Assembly (NCBI GenBank): GCA_024236195.1
Contig: JACKKZ010000003.1
Location: 591,908 to 655,907 of the forward strand
Direction of reading: 5' to 3'
DNA from: Sphingomonadaceae bacterium
Lineage (GTDB): Bacteria > Pseudomonadota > Alphaproteobacteria > Sphingomonadales > Sphingomonadaceae
Length of the DNA: 64,000 bases
Below, in pieces: positions 1 through 9,209 of the stretch; within the stretch, counting starts at the first letter, position 1; the number at the start of each line of letters is the position of its first letter. The notes below the pieces were generated by a model. That model saw only the letters and a list, made by a program, of their open reading frames with translations, ran no database searches and was not told the origin of the DNA. The position numbers were made by a program, and so were the translations under genes.

Positions 1-1739
1 ACCGGGGGCGAGCCGTGGGCGAGGACATTGTCGTTGTAGGTCCGCAGGCTGAACTGGTCGCCCAACCGCGCCTTGGCTTCCTCGCGCAGCGCGACATGTT
101 CGGCATAGCCGGTGAAGTAGCTTAGCAGCTGGACGGAGGAGAGGTTCGCGCGCACCCATTTGCCTGCTGCTTCGCGCTCCTGCTGGAAGGCACCTTCCAT
201 CATCAGCTTCATCGCTTCGTCACGGCTCATCCCTTCGGTGTGGATGCCGATATCGAGCAGCGTGTTGGCAATCGCGCGCAGGCGGAATTTGAGGCCGGAG
301 AGGATGAAGAGCTTGCCCTGCTCCGTCTCCATCCCACCAAGATAGCCTTCCTCCGCCATCACCCGCTCGGAATAGACCGCCCAGCCTTCCACGAACGGCC
401 CGCTGCCCAGCACAGCGCGCAACAAGCCGCCATGCTTGTTCGAATGATCCAGTTGCAGGGCATGCCCCGGTGTCCCTTCGTGAATCGAAAGCAGATGCAA
501 CATCGAGATGTTATATTCCTTGAGGAAAGTCTCCGCCTGCTCGTCGCTCCAGCTCTCCGGGACCGGGGAAACCGCGTAGAAGGCGGGCAAATGCTTCTCC
601 AGCGGCGCCGGTGCATCGAGATAGGCGACAGCATTGCCTTGCCAGAATTCCGGCATGGTGATGACCTGCGTTGCCCCGTCGGGCATGCGGACAAAGCCTT
701 TCTCGCGCGTAAAGGCGGTCGATTGCGCCAACGTTTCGCGCGCTGCCTGTTCCAGCGAATCCCGATCAGCACGGTTGGCATAAGTCAGCTCCAGCCCGCA
801 TTCGATCGCCGCTTGCTGGCCAGGAATGTCGCAACCCGGCAAAGTACGGGCGACCACTTCCATCTGGTCGCGCGTTTCCTTGAAGGCGGCCTCCGCGCGC
901 GCCTTCAATTGCGGGCGCGTCATTGAGCTCATCAGCGCAAAGCGCATCTTTGCGTCATATTTCTCCGCACCAAGGCGGAAATCGCCCTTCGCGCCGGGCA
1001 CAACCACTTCATCAAGCCATTTCTGGTGCTCCGCCACCGCCAGTTTCAACCCCGCCAACGCCTTGTCAAACCGGCTGCGTTCATCGCCGGTGACGACGTC
1101 CAGTTCCGGCAACAGGGCGGATTCAATGATCGCGAGGATCCCGGCATTCTGCTTCGCCACGGTTTCCGCATGCACCTTGGGCACACGCGCCACGTCAATC
1201 TGCTGGCGCGCCATGGCGAGGAATGCGGGCAGTTTCTCCATTCGCTCGACAATGGAGTCGAACCGTTCCGGCCAGGGGGCGAAATCGCGCGCGACCAGGC
1301 CGTACAGCGAGTAGGAAGCGATATCGTTGTAATATTGCGGGTTCCACGCCCATTCCTGCAGCTCGTCATCGGCCCACAGGCTGTAGCGCAGGGCATTTTC
1401 CAGGAGGCGGTAATCAACCTGGTTGTCCTTGCTCAGCTGGTCGAAGGGGATGGTCTTGAGCGCCGCCAGGAAACCTTCAGTGACCTTGTGCGCCTTCTTC
1501 CGGCCTTCGGGGGAGATATCGGGAAGCTGCCCGTCATAGGCATGGTTGCCCATCTGCGTGGCATAGACCGGGTTCAGCTCCGCCACGGTGGCAAGATAGC
1601 GATTGCCCAAATCCTCGAAGGCGGCATCCGCTCTCATCGCCGGGGCCTCTGCCATCGCTTCTTGTCCGGCGGGAACGCTCGCGCAGGATGCCAGCGCCGA
1701 TACGGCAGACAGGGCAATGGCGAGGATGGGCTTTTTCAT
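1..1739 (-). CDS. DUF885 family lipoprotein (putative metallo-carboxypeptidase), 3' end cut by window edge
   Basis: Read on the minus strand from the ATG at 1739, the frame stays open to base 1, so the C-terminus lies outside the window. The N-terminus (MKKPILAIALSAVSALASC) is a lipoprotein signal with lipobox LASC, so the protein should be membrane-anchored and face the periplasm. The family hallmark is the HEGTPGHALQ stretch near 425-455, which resembles the HExxPGHxxQ metal-binding motif of DUF885 proteins. It is followed by the usual GPFVEGWAVYSERVMAEEGY segment. DUF885 proteins are presumed zinc peptidases, but substrates are mostly unknown. The next gene upstream on this strand is the EamA exporter, 27 bp away, so the two may share a transcript. 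The family call is firm; the activity is inferred. Confidence 0.85.
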   Translation of the reverse strand, partial: MKKPILAIALSAVSALASCASVPAGQEAMAEAPAMRADAAFEDLGNRYLATVAELNPVYATQMGNHAYDGQLPDISPEGRKKAHKVTEGFLAALKTIPFDQLSKDNQVDYRLLENALRYSLWADDELQEWAWNPQYYNDIASYSLYGLVARDFAPWPERFDSIVERMEKLPAFLAMARQQIDVARVPKVHAETVAKQNAGILAIIESALLPELDVVTGDERSRFDKALAGLKLAVAEHQKWLDEVVVPGAKGDFRLGAEKYDAKMRFALMSSMTRPQLKARAEAAFKETRDQMEVVARTLPGCDIPGQQAAIECGLELTYANRADRDSLEQAARETLAQSTAFTREKGFVRMPDGATQVITMPEFWQGNAVAYLDAPAPLEKHLPAFYAVSPVPESWSDEQAETFLKEYNISMLHLLSIHEGTPGHALQLDHSNKHGGLLRAVLGSGPFVEGWAVYSERVMAEEGYLGGMETEQGKLFILSGLKFRLRAIANTLLDIGIHTEGMSRDEAMKLMMEGAFQQEREAAGKWVRANLSSVQLLSYFTGYAEHVALREEAKARLGDQFSLRTYNDNVLAHGSPP

Positions 1740-1766
1740 GCAGGCTCTCCGAAATTTCATTTGTAA

Positions 1767-2675
1767 CTAGCTAGCAGTGGTTTTCGCCCCGGTCGATGGA
1801 CCTTTCGGCTGTGTAGCCCGCGAAATAACCAGTGCCGAGGCCAGCATCACCATCCCAAGTATGTCTGCCGGACCGAGGACCTCGCCAAAGGCCAGCCACC
1901 CGGCCAGGCTCGCCACCGCAGGCTGAGTCAAGAGGGCAAGGCCAATCACCAGAGGCGGGAAATGGCGCAGGGAGAAGACCAGCAGACCTTGCCCGATCAA
2001 CTGGCTGGAAATGAACAAGGCGATGATCGGGCTCCAGTCGGTCGGCCAGACCGGTTCCCCGCGCATCAGAGCGATAGCCAGCAGCACCGGCGCGCTGGCG
2101 GCACTGGACCATGCCAGAATGCTCCACCCGCCGAGGTAACGCCGCGCGTCCTGCAACAGCAGCAGATAGCCAGCATAGAACATCCCTGCGAGCAGGCAGA
2201 AAAGGTCACCGACCAGTGTCTCGACCGATATTTCCAGCGAACGCCCCAGCAATATCCCCGCCCCGCCCAGCGCGCACAATATCGCCAGCCATTCCTTGCC
2301 GCGTGGCCATGCGCGCACCAGCACAAAGCCCCAGACCATCAGGACAAGGCTGCCTGAATTGCCGAACAGCGTGGCATTGGCGAGCCGGGTTTTCTCGATC
2401 CCGACATGCCAGCTGGCGATATCCAGGGCGAAAATAACGCCGGCGGCAATCACTGCCCAGCGCAGCTTGGCCGGGTGCAGCGCCATGGGTTGCCGTGTAC
2501 CGCGAGCAATCAGGAACAGGAACGGCACCGCCAGGCCAAGCCGCCAGAATCCGGCGGAAACCGGCCCCGTATCCGCCAGCCGAACAAACCATGGCCCCAG
2601 TGCCAGCGCACAATTGCCTGCCAGCAAGGCCAGCAGAAAAAGCCATTGCGGCTGGTTGGAATCGCCCCTCTCCAT
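1767..2675 (-). CDS. EamA/DMT-family permease (drug/metabolite exporter)
   Basis: This 302-residue protein has about ten hydrophobic segments in two halves, the layout of the EamA (DUF6) transporters of the inner membrane. The N-terminal half starts with LLALLAGNCALALGPWFVRLADTGPVSAGFWRLGLAVPF, a standard first EamA repeat. The second half begins near LVGDLFCLLAGMFYAGYLLL. The open frame extends upstream, but homology begins at the ATG at 2675, and longer starts would run into the divergent oxidoreductase gene. Substrates of this family (amino acids, purines, toxins) cannot be read from sequence. It is divergent from the reductase at 2757, leaving about 80 bp for both promoters. Confidence 0.85.
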   Translation of the reverse strand: MERGDSNQPQWLFLLALLAGNCALALGPWFVRLADTGPVSAGFWRLGLAVPFLFLIARGTRQPMALHPAKLRWAVIAAGVIFALDIASWHVGIEKTRLANATLFGNSGSLVLMVWGFVLVRAWPRGKEWLAILCALGGAGILLGRSLEISVETLVGDLFCLLAGMFYAGYLLLLQDARRYLGGWSILAWSSAASAPVLLAIALMRGEPVWPTDWSPIIALFISSQLIGQGLLVFSLRHFPPLVIGLALLTQPAVASLAGWLAFGEVLGPADILGMVMLASALVISRATQPKGPSTGAKTTAS

Positions 2676-2756
2676 CCCATCTGCCCATAAACACAGTTGC
2701 GGGTTGTCCAAAGCCCGTCGGTTGCCAGCGTGGCAATTGTCCGCAAGTAAGGAGCC

Positions 2757-3860
2757 ATGACCATGCACGACGCCCTGTTCCAGCCGATCCGCCTTGGCGC
2801 GATTACCGCGCCCAACCGCATCCTGATGGCCCCGCTGACCCGTGCCCGCGCCGGGATGGACGGGGTGCCGACCGATATCATGGCGACCTATTATGCCCAG
2901 CGCGCTAGTGCCGGGCTGATTATTTCCGAAGCCACCGGGATCAGCCGCGAAGGGCTGGGCTGGCCCTTTGCTCCCGGTATCTGGAGCGAAGCGCAGGTCG
3001 AAGGGTGGAAGCCGGTGACCGAGGCTGTGCATGAGGCGGGCGGACGGATCATGTGCCAGCTCTGGCATATGGGCCGGATCGTCCATCCCGATTTCAATGA
3101 CGGCCAACCCGGCGTCTCTGCCAGCGCCACCACCGCACCGGGGCACACCCACACCTATGAAGGGCGTAAGGACTATGTCGAAGCGCGCCCGCTGGAAGTG
3201 TCGGAAATCCCTCGCTTGCTGGATGATTATCAGCGCGCAGCTGAAAACGCCAAGGCGGCTGGCTTTGACGGGGTGCAACTCCATGCTGCCAATGGCTATC
3301 TGATCGACCAGTTCCTGCGCCGCAGCTCAAATTTGCGCGAGGATGAATATGGTGGCAGCGCAGAAAACCGCGCGCGGCTGCTGGATGAGGCAACTGCACG
3401 GCTGGTCGAAGTCTGGGGCGCAGATCGTGTAGCCGTGCGCCTTTCCCCCAATGGCGATTCGCAGGGGGTGGATGATCCCGATCCCGCCGGAACGTTCAGC
3501 GAAGCAGCGCGGCGATTGGAAAAATATGGCCTCGCTTTCCTCGAACTGCGCCAGCCGGGGCCGGACGGAACCTTTGGCCAGACCGACGTGCCGCAACAGG
3601 ATGGCGTGATCCGCGAGAATTTTACCGGCCCGCTTGTATTGAATAGCGATTACACTCCGGAGCAGGCAGCACAGGACATTGCCGCTGGCCGGGGAGATGC
3701 GATCAGCTTTGGCCGCCCCTTCATTTCCAATCCCGATTTGCCTGCACGCATCCGGCAGGGTGCAGAGCTCGCCCCCAATGTCAATGTGCCACAAAGCTGG
3801 TATACGCCGGTTCCGGAAGGGTACATTGATTACCCGACCCTGGCAGAAGCGCAGGCCTGA
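2757..3860 (+). CDS. Old Yellow Enzyme family FMN-dependent alkene reductase (NemA-like)
   Basis: The 367-residue length is typical for bacterial OYE reductases, FMN enzymes that use NAD(P)H to reduce activated C=C bonds of enones, maleimides or nitro compounds in the cytoplasm. Seen in sequence: the N-terminal FMN-binding MAPLTRARA segment; the VQLHAANGYLIDQF block, with the family's substrate-binding His and Asn; RRSSNLREDEYGGS directly after it; and a C-terminal phosphate-binding ISFGRPFISNPDL block. The ATG at 2757 follows AAGGAG at good spacing. The CitE-like gene starts 33 bp downstream on the same strand, so the two are probably co-transcribed. The exact physiological substrate is unknown. 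Confidence 0.92.
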   Translation: MTMHDALFQPIRLGAITAPNRILMAPLTRARAGMDGVPTDIMATYYAQRASAGLIISEATGISREGLGWPFAPGIWSEAQVEGWKPVTEAVHEAGGRIMCQLWHMGRIVHPDFNDGQPGVSASATTAPGHTHTYEGRKDYVEARPLEVSEIPRLLDDYQRAAENAKAAGFDGVQLHAANGYLIDQFLRRSSNLREDEYGGSAENRARLLDEATARLVEVWGADRVAVRLSPNGDSQGVDDPDPAGTFSEAARRLEKYGLAFLELRQPGPDGTFGQTDVPQQDGVIRENFTGPLVLNSDYTPEQAAQDIAAGRGDAISFGRPFISNPDLPARIRQGAELAPNVNVPQSWYTPVPEGYIDYPTLAEAQA

Positions 3861-3893
3861 TATCGTCCGTAGGTTGACTGAAGGGGAAGCAGC

Positions 3894-4778
3894 ATGATCC
3901 GCAGTTGGCTGTTTGCACCGGCAACCAACGACAAGAAGCTGGCCAAGCTGGGCACTGTCGGTGCGCATGCCGTGGTGCTGGACCTGGTCGAAGGCGTGGC
4001 AGCAGATGCCAAGGCGGATGCCCGGCAAAAAGCGCAGGACTGGCTGAAGTCGCATTCCGAACAGGTCATTTCGCAGCGTCGCTACCAACGCTGGGTGCGG
4101 ATCAATCCGCTTGATACACCGCATTGGCGCGATGACCTGGTGGCGGTGATGCAGGGCGGGCCGCAGGGAATTATCCTGCCCAAGGCCAGCAGCCCGCAAG
4201 ATGTGCAGATGATCGCCGCGGAAATCTATGAGCTGGAACAGCGCAACCGGCTGGAGCATGGCTCCACCGCGATCATGCCGCAGGTCGGGGATACCCCTGC
4301 CGCCGCGCTGCGCATCGCCAGCTTTGCCGAGGATTTACATCCGCGCGTGTCGGGCTTGATCTGGAACGCCCCGGCGCTGGCCCGGGCCCTCGACGCCACT
4401 CGCCTGCGCGATGAAAATGGCCAATGGACCCTCGCCATGCAGCAGGTGCGGGCCATGACGTTGCTGACCGCGCGCGCCAAGGGGCTGATGGCGGTCGATA
4501 CGGTCCCGGCGGGCAACTCGGAAACGGACGGGCTGGAATGGTCTACTGGTGCAGCGCGGGCCGATGGATTCTCCGGGATGCAGGCGGTAAACCCGAAGCA
4601 GGTGCGTGTTATCAACCGGAGCTTTGCCGCAACCCGCGAAGAGCTGGGCGATGCGCGCGAAATCGTCGCGCTGTTTGCCAGCAATCCTTCGGCTGAAACC
4701 GTGACGCTGCGCGACCGGACAGTCGAAAAGCGGCAATTGCAGCAGGCCCGCATCCTGCTGCAATGGGAAGGGGAATAG
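3894..4778 (+). CDS. HpcH/HpaI aldolase / CitE-like CoA ester lyase family protein
   Basis: This 294-residue protein has the TIM-barrel pattern of the citrate lyase beta subunit / malyl-CoA lyase family. It starts with RSWLFAPATNDKKLAKL, then has VVLDLVEGV where classical members have the magnesium-binding DLEDAV. It also contains WVRINPL, IILPKA and a C-terminal GFSGMQAVNPKQVRVIN segment like the family's GKxxIHPxQ block. The acidic metal ligands look altered compared with CitE, so it may act on an unusual CoA ester or have diverged in function. A purine-rich AAGGGGAAGCAGC precedes the ATG. It is probably co-expressed with the reductase upstream. Confidence 0.8.
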   Translation: MIRSWLFAPATNDKKLAKLGTVGAHAVVLDLVEGVAADAKADARQKAQDWLKSHSEQVISQRRYQRWVRINPLDTPHWRDDLVAVMQGGPQGIILPKASSPQDVQMIAAEIYELEQRNRLEHGSTAIMPQVGDTPAAALRIASFAEDLHPRVSGLIWNAPALARALDATRLRDENGQWTLAMQQVRAMTLLTARAKGLMAVDTVPAGNSETDGLEWSTGAARADGFSGMQAVNPKQVRVINRSFAATREELGDAREIVALFASNPSAETVTLRDRTVEKRQLQQARILLQWEGE

Positions 4779-4789
4779 GGCAGCGCAGC

Positions 4790-5128
4790 CTATTCCGCTT
4801 CTGCCGGAGCCGCTTCTGGTGAAGGCTCCGCTGCCGGAACAGTTTCAGCCGCTTCGGCTGCGCCATCTTCCTCGTCCGGCGCAGCGCCGGCTCCGGAATC
4901 CGGGCGGATCGCAGCGCCCTTGTCTTCAGGATCAATTTTCAGCGCAGGCGCTTTGGATTTGAGCTGGTCGAGCGGGATCATGGCATCGCTGATCGCCCCG
5001 CCCTTCACATCGCCCGCCGCCTTGGCCGCGCCCTTCTCCGCCGGGGCAGTTTCCGGTTCATCCTTGCACCCGGCAAGCGACAAGGCGAGCAGCAGCACCG
5101 GGGCAGCAGCAATCAGTCGGGCATTCAT
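4790..5128 (-). CDS. Small lipoprotein of unknown function, coupled to lipB
   Basis: The encoded 112 residues begin MNARLIAAAPVLLLALSLAGC, a clear lipoprotein signal with lipobox LAGC. The mature part is low in complexity and rich in Ala, Glu, Asp and Pro (for example DEEDGAAEAAETVPAAEP), so it is probably a disordered envelope lipoprotein. The start at 5128 is preferred over the longer frame because its ATG overlaps the lipB stop codon (ATGA), which indicates translational coupling. No functional domain is recognised. Confidence 0.7.
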   Translation of the reverse strand: MNARLIAAAPVLLLALSLAGCKDEPETAPAEKGAAKAAGDVKGGAISDAMIPLDQLKSKAPALKIDPEDKGAAIRPDSGAGAAPDEEDGAAEAAETVPAAEPSPEAAPAEAE

Positions 5129-5799
5129 GCGTTGGTCTCTCCGCAAGCGCTGGCAATTTCGGCGAGGAAATCCCCCGCATGGGCGAGCATTGCCTCATCC
5201 CATGCCTCCGGCGCAAGCTCTATGCCCAGCCGGGCAAGGCTGGTGACGCCATATTCGGAAATCCCGCACGGCACGATGCCGCCGAAATGCGCCAGATCGG
5301 GGGCGAGGTTGACCGAAAAGCCGTGCATCGTCACCCAGCGGCGGATGCGCACCCCGATCGCCCCGATCTTGGCCTCGCGCCCGTCGATGTCGCGGCTCCA
5401 GATACCGATCCGGCCCGGCGCGCGCCAGCTATCCACGCCGAAATCGCCGAGCGTCGCGATCACCCAGCCTTCGAGCGCGTGGACAAAGCCGCGCACGTCG
5501 CGCGCGCGGCGCTTGAGATCGAGCAGCACATAGCCCACCCGCTGGCCCGGGCCGTGGTAGGTATAGCGCCCGCCGCGCCCGGCTTCGACCACCTCGAAGC
5601 GCGGATCGAGCAGTTCGGACCGGTCGGCGCTGGTCCCGGCGGTGTAGACTGGCGGATGCTCCAGTAACCATACCAGTTCGCGCGCTTCACCCGCGGCAAT
5701 CGCCCGGTTGCGCAGCTCCATTTCTTCCAGCGCTTTGCGATAGGGAACCTGCCCCGCTTCGCGACGCCATTCGATCTCTTCGGGCAAATCGGCCTGCAT
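5125..5799 (-). CDS. lipB: Octanoyltransferase LipB
   Basis: LipB moves the octanoyl group from acyl carrier protein to lipoyl domains of 2-oxoacid dehydrogenases and the glycine cleavage system, the first step of lipoate synthesis. The signature RGGRYTYHGPGQRVGYVLLD is present, followed by the catalytic Lys in KIGAIGVRIRRW and the catalytic Cys in IVPCGISEYG. The C-terminal half reads like a normal full-length enzyme (about 224 residues). The ATG at 5799 has AAGGGG immediately in front, too close to be an ideal ribosome site. An alternative ATG at 5829 would add ten residues. The open frame extends further upstream but would overlap the divergent gene. lipA is not in the window. Confidence 0.95.
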   Translation of the reverse strand: MQADLPEEIEWRREAGQVPYRKALEEMELRNRAIAAGEARELVWLLEHPPVYTAGTSADRSELLDPRFEVVEAGRGGRYTYHGPGQRVGYVLLDLKRRARDVRGFVHALEGWVIATLGDFGVDSWRAPGRIGIWSRDIDGREAKIGAIGVRIRRWVTMHGFSVNLAPDLAHFGGIVPCGISEYGVTSLARLGIELAPEAWDEAMLAHAGDFLAEIASACGETNA

Positions 5800-5866
5800 C
5801 CCCTTTGCGTGGCGACAACTCTGCGGCATATCAAGAGGAGAAAGCCGGTGAGGAGGAATTGGCGCG

Positions 5867-6688
5867 ATGAAATTCGACATGAGCCGTGCGTGGGATACCG
5901 CGACAGAAATGATGTCTGCCAATCGCGATGTGATGCTGGTGGTGGTGGGGATGTTCGTGTTCCTCCCCAACCTGGCACTGGCCTTATGGATGGGCGACAC
6001 AGCTGAAACGCTGCAGGCACAGGCTGCCGCCAATCCCGAAGCGGCGATGGATGCCGTGATGGATTTCTATTCCGGCATGGCCATCCCGATGGTGATCCTC
6101 TCGCTGATCCAGGGCGTGGGTGTGCTGGCACTGCTGTCGCTGCTCAGCGACGCGCGACGGCCAACCGTGGGGGAAGCACTGAAGACAGGCCTTACCTGCC
6201 TGCTTCCCTATTTTGCCGTGCAGATCATGCAGGGCTTCCTGATGGCGCTGATCGTTATCGTCCCGGTCGCTACTGGCGCGGCCATTGCAGTGCCGCTAGG
6301 CATATTGCTGGGCCTCGTTGCCCTGGCGGCGGTCGCCTATATCTGGGTAAAATTCTCCCTCAGCGCCCCGGCTCTGGCGATAGAAGGGGTGCGCAACCCG
6401 ATTGCGGCGATGCAGCGCAGCTGGGCACTGACCAAGGGCAACAGCCTGTCGATCTTCCTGTTTTTCGTGTTGCTGATGCTGGCGCTGGTAGTGGTGTCGG
6501 TCGTGGTATCGGCAGTTGGCGGCCTGCTGTTTGCACTCGCCAGCAGCGAGATTGCATTGATCGGAAACGCCGTGATCGGCTCTGCCCTCAATGCCATCAT
6601 GGCAATGGTGATGATCGCATCGCTGGCTTCGATCCATCGCCAGCTGTCAGGCGGTTCGCCACAGGCTGCCAGCGAACCCTTCGAGTAA
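5867..6688 (+). CDS. Polytopic membrane protein, glycerophosphodiester phosphodiesterase membrane-domain-like
   Basis: The 273-residue protein has about six hydrophobic helices and resembles the membrane domain found next to glycerophosphodiester phosphodiesterases. The resemblance includes a conserved mid-protein ALAIEGVRNPIAAMQRSWALTKGN segment, with the RSWxLTKGN pattern typical of that domain. No catalytic phosphodiesterase domain is attached, so a transport or membrane-organising role is more likely, but it is unproven. The start is supported by GAGGAGGAA eight to fourteen bases upstream. It is divergent from lipB. Confidence 0.65.
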   Translation: MKFDMSRAWDTATEMMSANRDVMLVVVGMFVFLPNLALALWMGDTAETLQAQAAANPEAAMDAVMDFYSGMAIPMVILSLIQGVGVLALLSLLSDARRPTVGEALKTGLTCLLPYFAVQIMQGFLMALIVIVPVATGAAIAVPLGILLGLVALAAVAYIWVKFSLSAPALAIEGVRNPIAAMQRSWALTKGNSLSIFLFFVLLMLALVVVSVVVSAVGGLLFALASSEIALIGNAVIGSALNAIMAMVMIASLASIHRQLSGGSPQAASEPFE

Positions 6689-7351
6689 TTACTGCTTCCA
6701 GCCCCAGAAAAGCTTGCAGGGCAGGATGTTCCAGAACTCGTAACCGGCATCAATCCGCTTGAAATGTGGGGCCATGAAGTCGCGGCAGGCAGCGGTGAAC
6801 TGGTACACCAGAAACGCGCCGCCGGGCCGAAGCACGCGGTGGGTGGCCGCCGCGATATTTTCGCCCACCCCGTCCGGCAGGGTCGAGAATGGCAGGCCGG
6901 ACAGCACATAGTCCGCATGGTCAAAACCATGCGCGCGCACGATTTCTTCCACATCTTCCGCAGAGCCCAGCACGGCGTTGAAGCGGCTGTCGCGGATGGT
7001 CTTGTTGAGATAGTCGATAAACAGCGGGTTGGTGTCGATCACGATCAGCGTCGCATCGCCCTTCATCCGTTCCAGCACCGGGTAGCAAAACGTCCCCACA
7101 CCCGGTCCATATTCGACGAAGACATCGCATTCGTCCCATTTCACCGGGGCCAGCATCTTGCGAATGGTGAAACGCGAAGAGGGGATAATGGACCCCACCA
7201 TGCGCGGATACTTCACGAATCCTTCGAAAAAGACGCCCCATTGGCCGAAGAGGCGACGCATCCGCTGGCCGAAGCTGGGGGATTGGCGCTGGGCAAACTG
7301 GTTGGAATTACTCAAGAAAAAGGCCTTGTATGGCGGCGCCGGCAAGGGCAC
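6689..7351 (-). CDS. PmtA-like SAM-dependent phospholipid N-methyltransferase
   Basis: This 220-residue protein carries a class I methyltransferase motif I (VEYGPGVGTF), an acidic strand-2 end (LIVIDTNPLF) and the LSGLPFSTLP motif found in PmtA-type phosphatidylethanolamine N-methyltransferases and their rRNA-dimethylase relatives. The basic amphipathic segment near residues 30-60 (RLFGQWGVFFEGFVKYPRMVGS) fits PmtA membrane binding. If the call is right, it makes phosphatidylcholine or methylated precursors at the inner membrane. An internal Met near residue 31 is a possible alternative start. It converges on the membrane protein at 5867-6688 with no gap. Confidence 0.72.
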   Translation of the reverse strand: MPLPAPPYKAFFLSNSNQFAQRQSPSFGQRMRRLFGQWGVFFEGFVKYPRMVGSIIPSSRFTIRKMLAPVKWDECDVFVEYGPGVGTFCYPVLERMKGDATLIVIDTNPLFIDYLNKTIRDSRFNAVLGSAEDVEEIVRAHGFDHADYVLSGLPFSTLPDGVGENIAAATHRVLRPGGAFLVYQFTAACRDFMAPHFKRIDAGYEFWNILPCKLFWGWKQ

Positions 7352-7426
7352 CGGTGATTTCCCCTAGGGGATTCGCAAATTCGCGAGGCCATTGCAACCT
7401 CGCCCGGTCAGTCGTAGCGGCTAGGC

Positions 7427-8770
7427 ATGGTGCAACCCCCGGAAACATTGACACCGATAGCGCAAACCAGCGTGATTACCCGCGGGCGATTGCTGCTGCT
7501 GTTTCTGGTCACCCTGGTAACCGCAGCGGGCAACACCGCGATGCAATCGGTGATGCCCGCGATCGGCACGGCCCTGAAGGTCGAGGATTTCTGGATCAGC
7601 CTGGCCTATACCTGGTCGGCGCTGCTGTGGATGCTGTGCGCGCCGATGTGGGCCCGCCGATCCGACCGGCGCGGGCGCAAGGCGATGATGGCGGTGGGGC
7701 TGATGGGCTTCATCTCCAGCTTTGGACTTTGCGGCTTCGCGCTATACCTGGGGCTGAATGGTTACCTCGCCGGGATCGGCACGCTCTTGCTGTTCGCGCT
7801 GTGCCGCTCGCTTTACGGCGGGTTCGGATCGGCCGCCCCGCCCGCAGTCCAGGCCTACGTCGCCGCGCGCACCAGCCGCGCCGAGCGCACCCAGTCGCTC
7901 TCGCTGATCTCCTCCAGTTTTGGCCTCGGCACTGTGCTGGGGCCAGCGCTGGCGCCGATGTTGATCGTGCCCGCGCTGGGGCTGGTCAGTCCCTTCGCCG
8001 CTTTCACCCTGATCGCGGTGATCGTGCTGATCGCACTAAGGCTGCGGCTGCCCGACGATACGCCGGCTTTCGCCGCGCGCGGCGATGTCATGGCCGCTCC
8101 CTTCAGCGCCAATTCCAACTCGCGGATGCAGAGCGCGGAAGAGGATGATGGTGTGCAGTCCGATGTGCCACCGGCCAAGCTTTCGTGGGGCGATCGGCGG
8201 ATGCGTTCATGGCTGGTGGCCGGTCTGCTCGGCGGCCACGCCCAGGCCGCGACAATGGGCATCGTCGGTTTTCTGGTACTCGACCGGCTGGGGCTGCGCG
8301 CCACACCCGAACTGGGCGCGGCGCCGACCGGGCGGGTGTTGATGATGGGCGCGCTGGCAACCCTGCTGGCACAGTGGGGACTGATCCCGATGCTGCGGCT
8401 GGGTCCGCGTTCATCCTGTCTGTGGGGCATCGCCCTCGCCGCGAGCGGGATTGCAATCCTCTCGGTTGCCGGGAGCGAGCATACCATCGCGATCAGCGTT
8501 GCCTTGCTTTCGATGGGCTTCGGGCTGTTCCGTCCCGGCTTTACCGCCGGCGCCTCGCTTTCGGTCAGCCGCGCCGAACAGGGCCAGTCGGCCGGGATCG
8601 TCGCCTCGGTCAACGGCGCGGCCTATATCGCCGCACCGGCGATCGGGGTCTGGCTCTACGGGCACAATCCGTGGATCGGCTTTGCCGGGATCGAGGCCTT
8701 GTGCCTGTCGGTAGTGGTGCTGGGCTGGCGAGCGATGACCAGCGATGAAGAGCTTACCGCCGCGCGCTGA
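7427..8770 (+). CDS. Major facilitator superfamily transporter
   Basis: The protein has 447 residues and about twelve hydrophobic segments with a central cytoplasmic loop (around residues 215-255). The loop after the second helix reads MWARRSDRRGRKAMMAVG, the MFS motif A. A PAVQAYVAARTSRAERTQSLSLISSSFGLGTVLGP stretch resembles the motif C region of proton-driven exporters. Drug or metabolite efflux is likely; the nearby TonB receptor makes a siderophore or chelate exporter possible, but that is only inference. The region from 7352 to 7426 separates it from the divergent methyltransferase and must hold both promoters. Confidence 0.85.
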   Translation: MVQPPETLTPIAQTSVITRGRLLLLFLVTLVTAAGNTAMQSVMPAIGTALKVEDFWISLAYTWSALLWMLCAPMWARRSDRRGRKAMMAVGLMGFISSFGLCGFALYLGLNGYLAGIGTLLLFALCRSLYGGFGSAAPPAVQAYVAARTSRAERTQSLSLISSSFGLGTVLGPALAPMLIVPALGLVSPFAAFTLIAVIVLIALRLRLPDDTPAFAARGDVMAAPFSANSNSRMQSAEEDDGVQSDVPPAKLSWGDRRMRSWLVAGLLGGHAQAATMGIVGFLVLDRLGLRATPELGAAPTGRVLMMGALATLLAQWGLIPMLRLGPRSSCLWGIALAASGIAILSVAGSEHTIAISVALLSMGFGLFRPGFTAGASLSVSRAEQGQSAGIVASVNGAAYIAAPAIGVWLYGHNPWIGFAGIEALCLSVVVLGWRAMTSDEELTAAR

Positions 8771-8775
8771 ACCGG

Positions 8776-9120
8776 TCAGAGGATTTCGAGCACCACTTCC
8801 TGCGGACGGCACAGCCGCACCCCCTTGTCGGTTTCGACCAGTGGGCGCTGGATCAGGACCGGATCGGCCTGCATCGCGGCAAGCACGGTCTCATCGTCGG
8901 CATCGGGCAATCCGCGTACTTCGGCGTCGGTCCCGCGCAGCCGCAGCCCCTGCTGCGGGGTAATCCCGGCATCGCGATAGAGCTGGATCAGCTTCGCGGT
9001 GCTGGGCGGCGTGACGAGGTATTCGACAACCGTCAGCTCTACCCCGGGGGTTTCTTGCAGAATCGCCAGCGTCTTGCGTGAGGTGCCGCAAGCCGGGTTG
9101 TGCCAGATCGTTGCCTTCAT
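8776..9120 (-). CDS. arsC: ArsC/Spx-family reductase, arsenate reductase (glutaredoxin-coupled) type
   Basis: The 114-residue length matches ArsC. The N-terminal WHNPACGTSRKTLAIL block has the catalytic Cys11, and Arg residues near positions 60, 92 and 105 match the three arginines that hold arsenate in the E. coli-type enzyme. There is no arsB, arsR or acr3 nearby, so it is a stand-alone gene and may be a general ArsC-like oxidoreductase (YffB type) instead. It converges with the MFS gene with only a few bases between the stops. Confidence 0.85.
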   Translation of the reverse strand: MKATIWHNPACGTSRKTLAILQETPGVELTVVEYLVTPPSTAKLIQLYRDAGITPQQGLRLRGTDAEVRGLPDADDETVLAAMQADPVLIQRPLVETDKGVRLCRPQEVVLEIL

Positions 9121-9209
9121 TGCCGGATTCCTCGCTGCTGCTGTTCCGCCCGTACCCCTGGGTGAGGCGCTTAGGGCGATTTTCCTGTCGGAGCAATTTG
9201 ATCCTTGTC

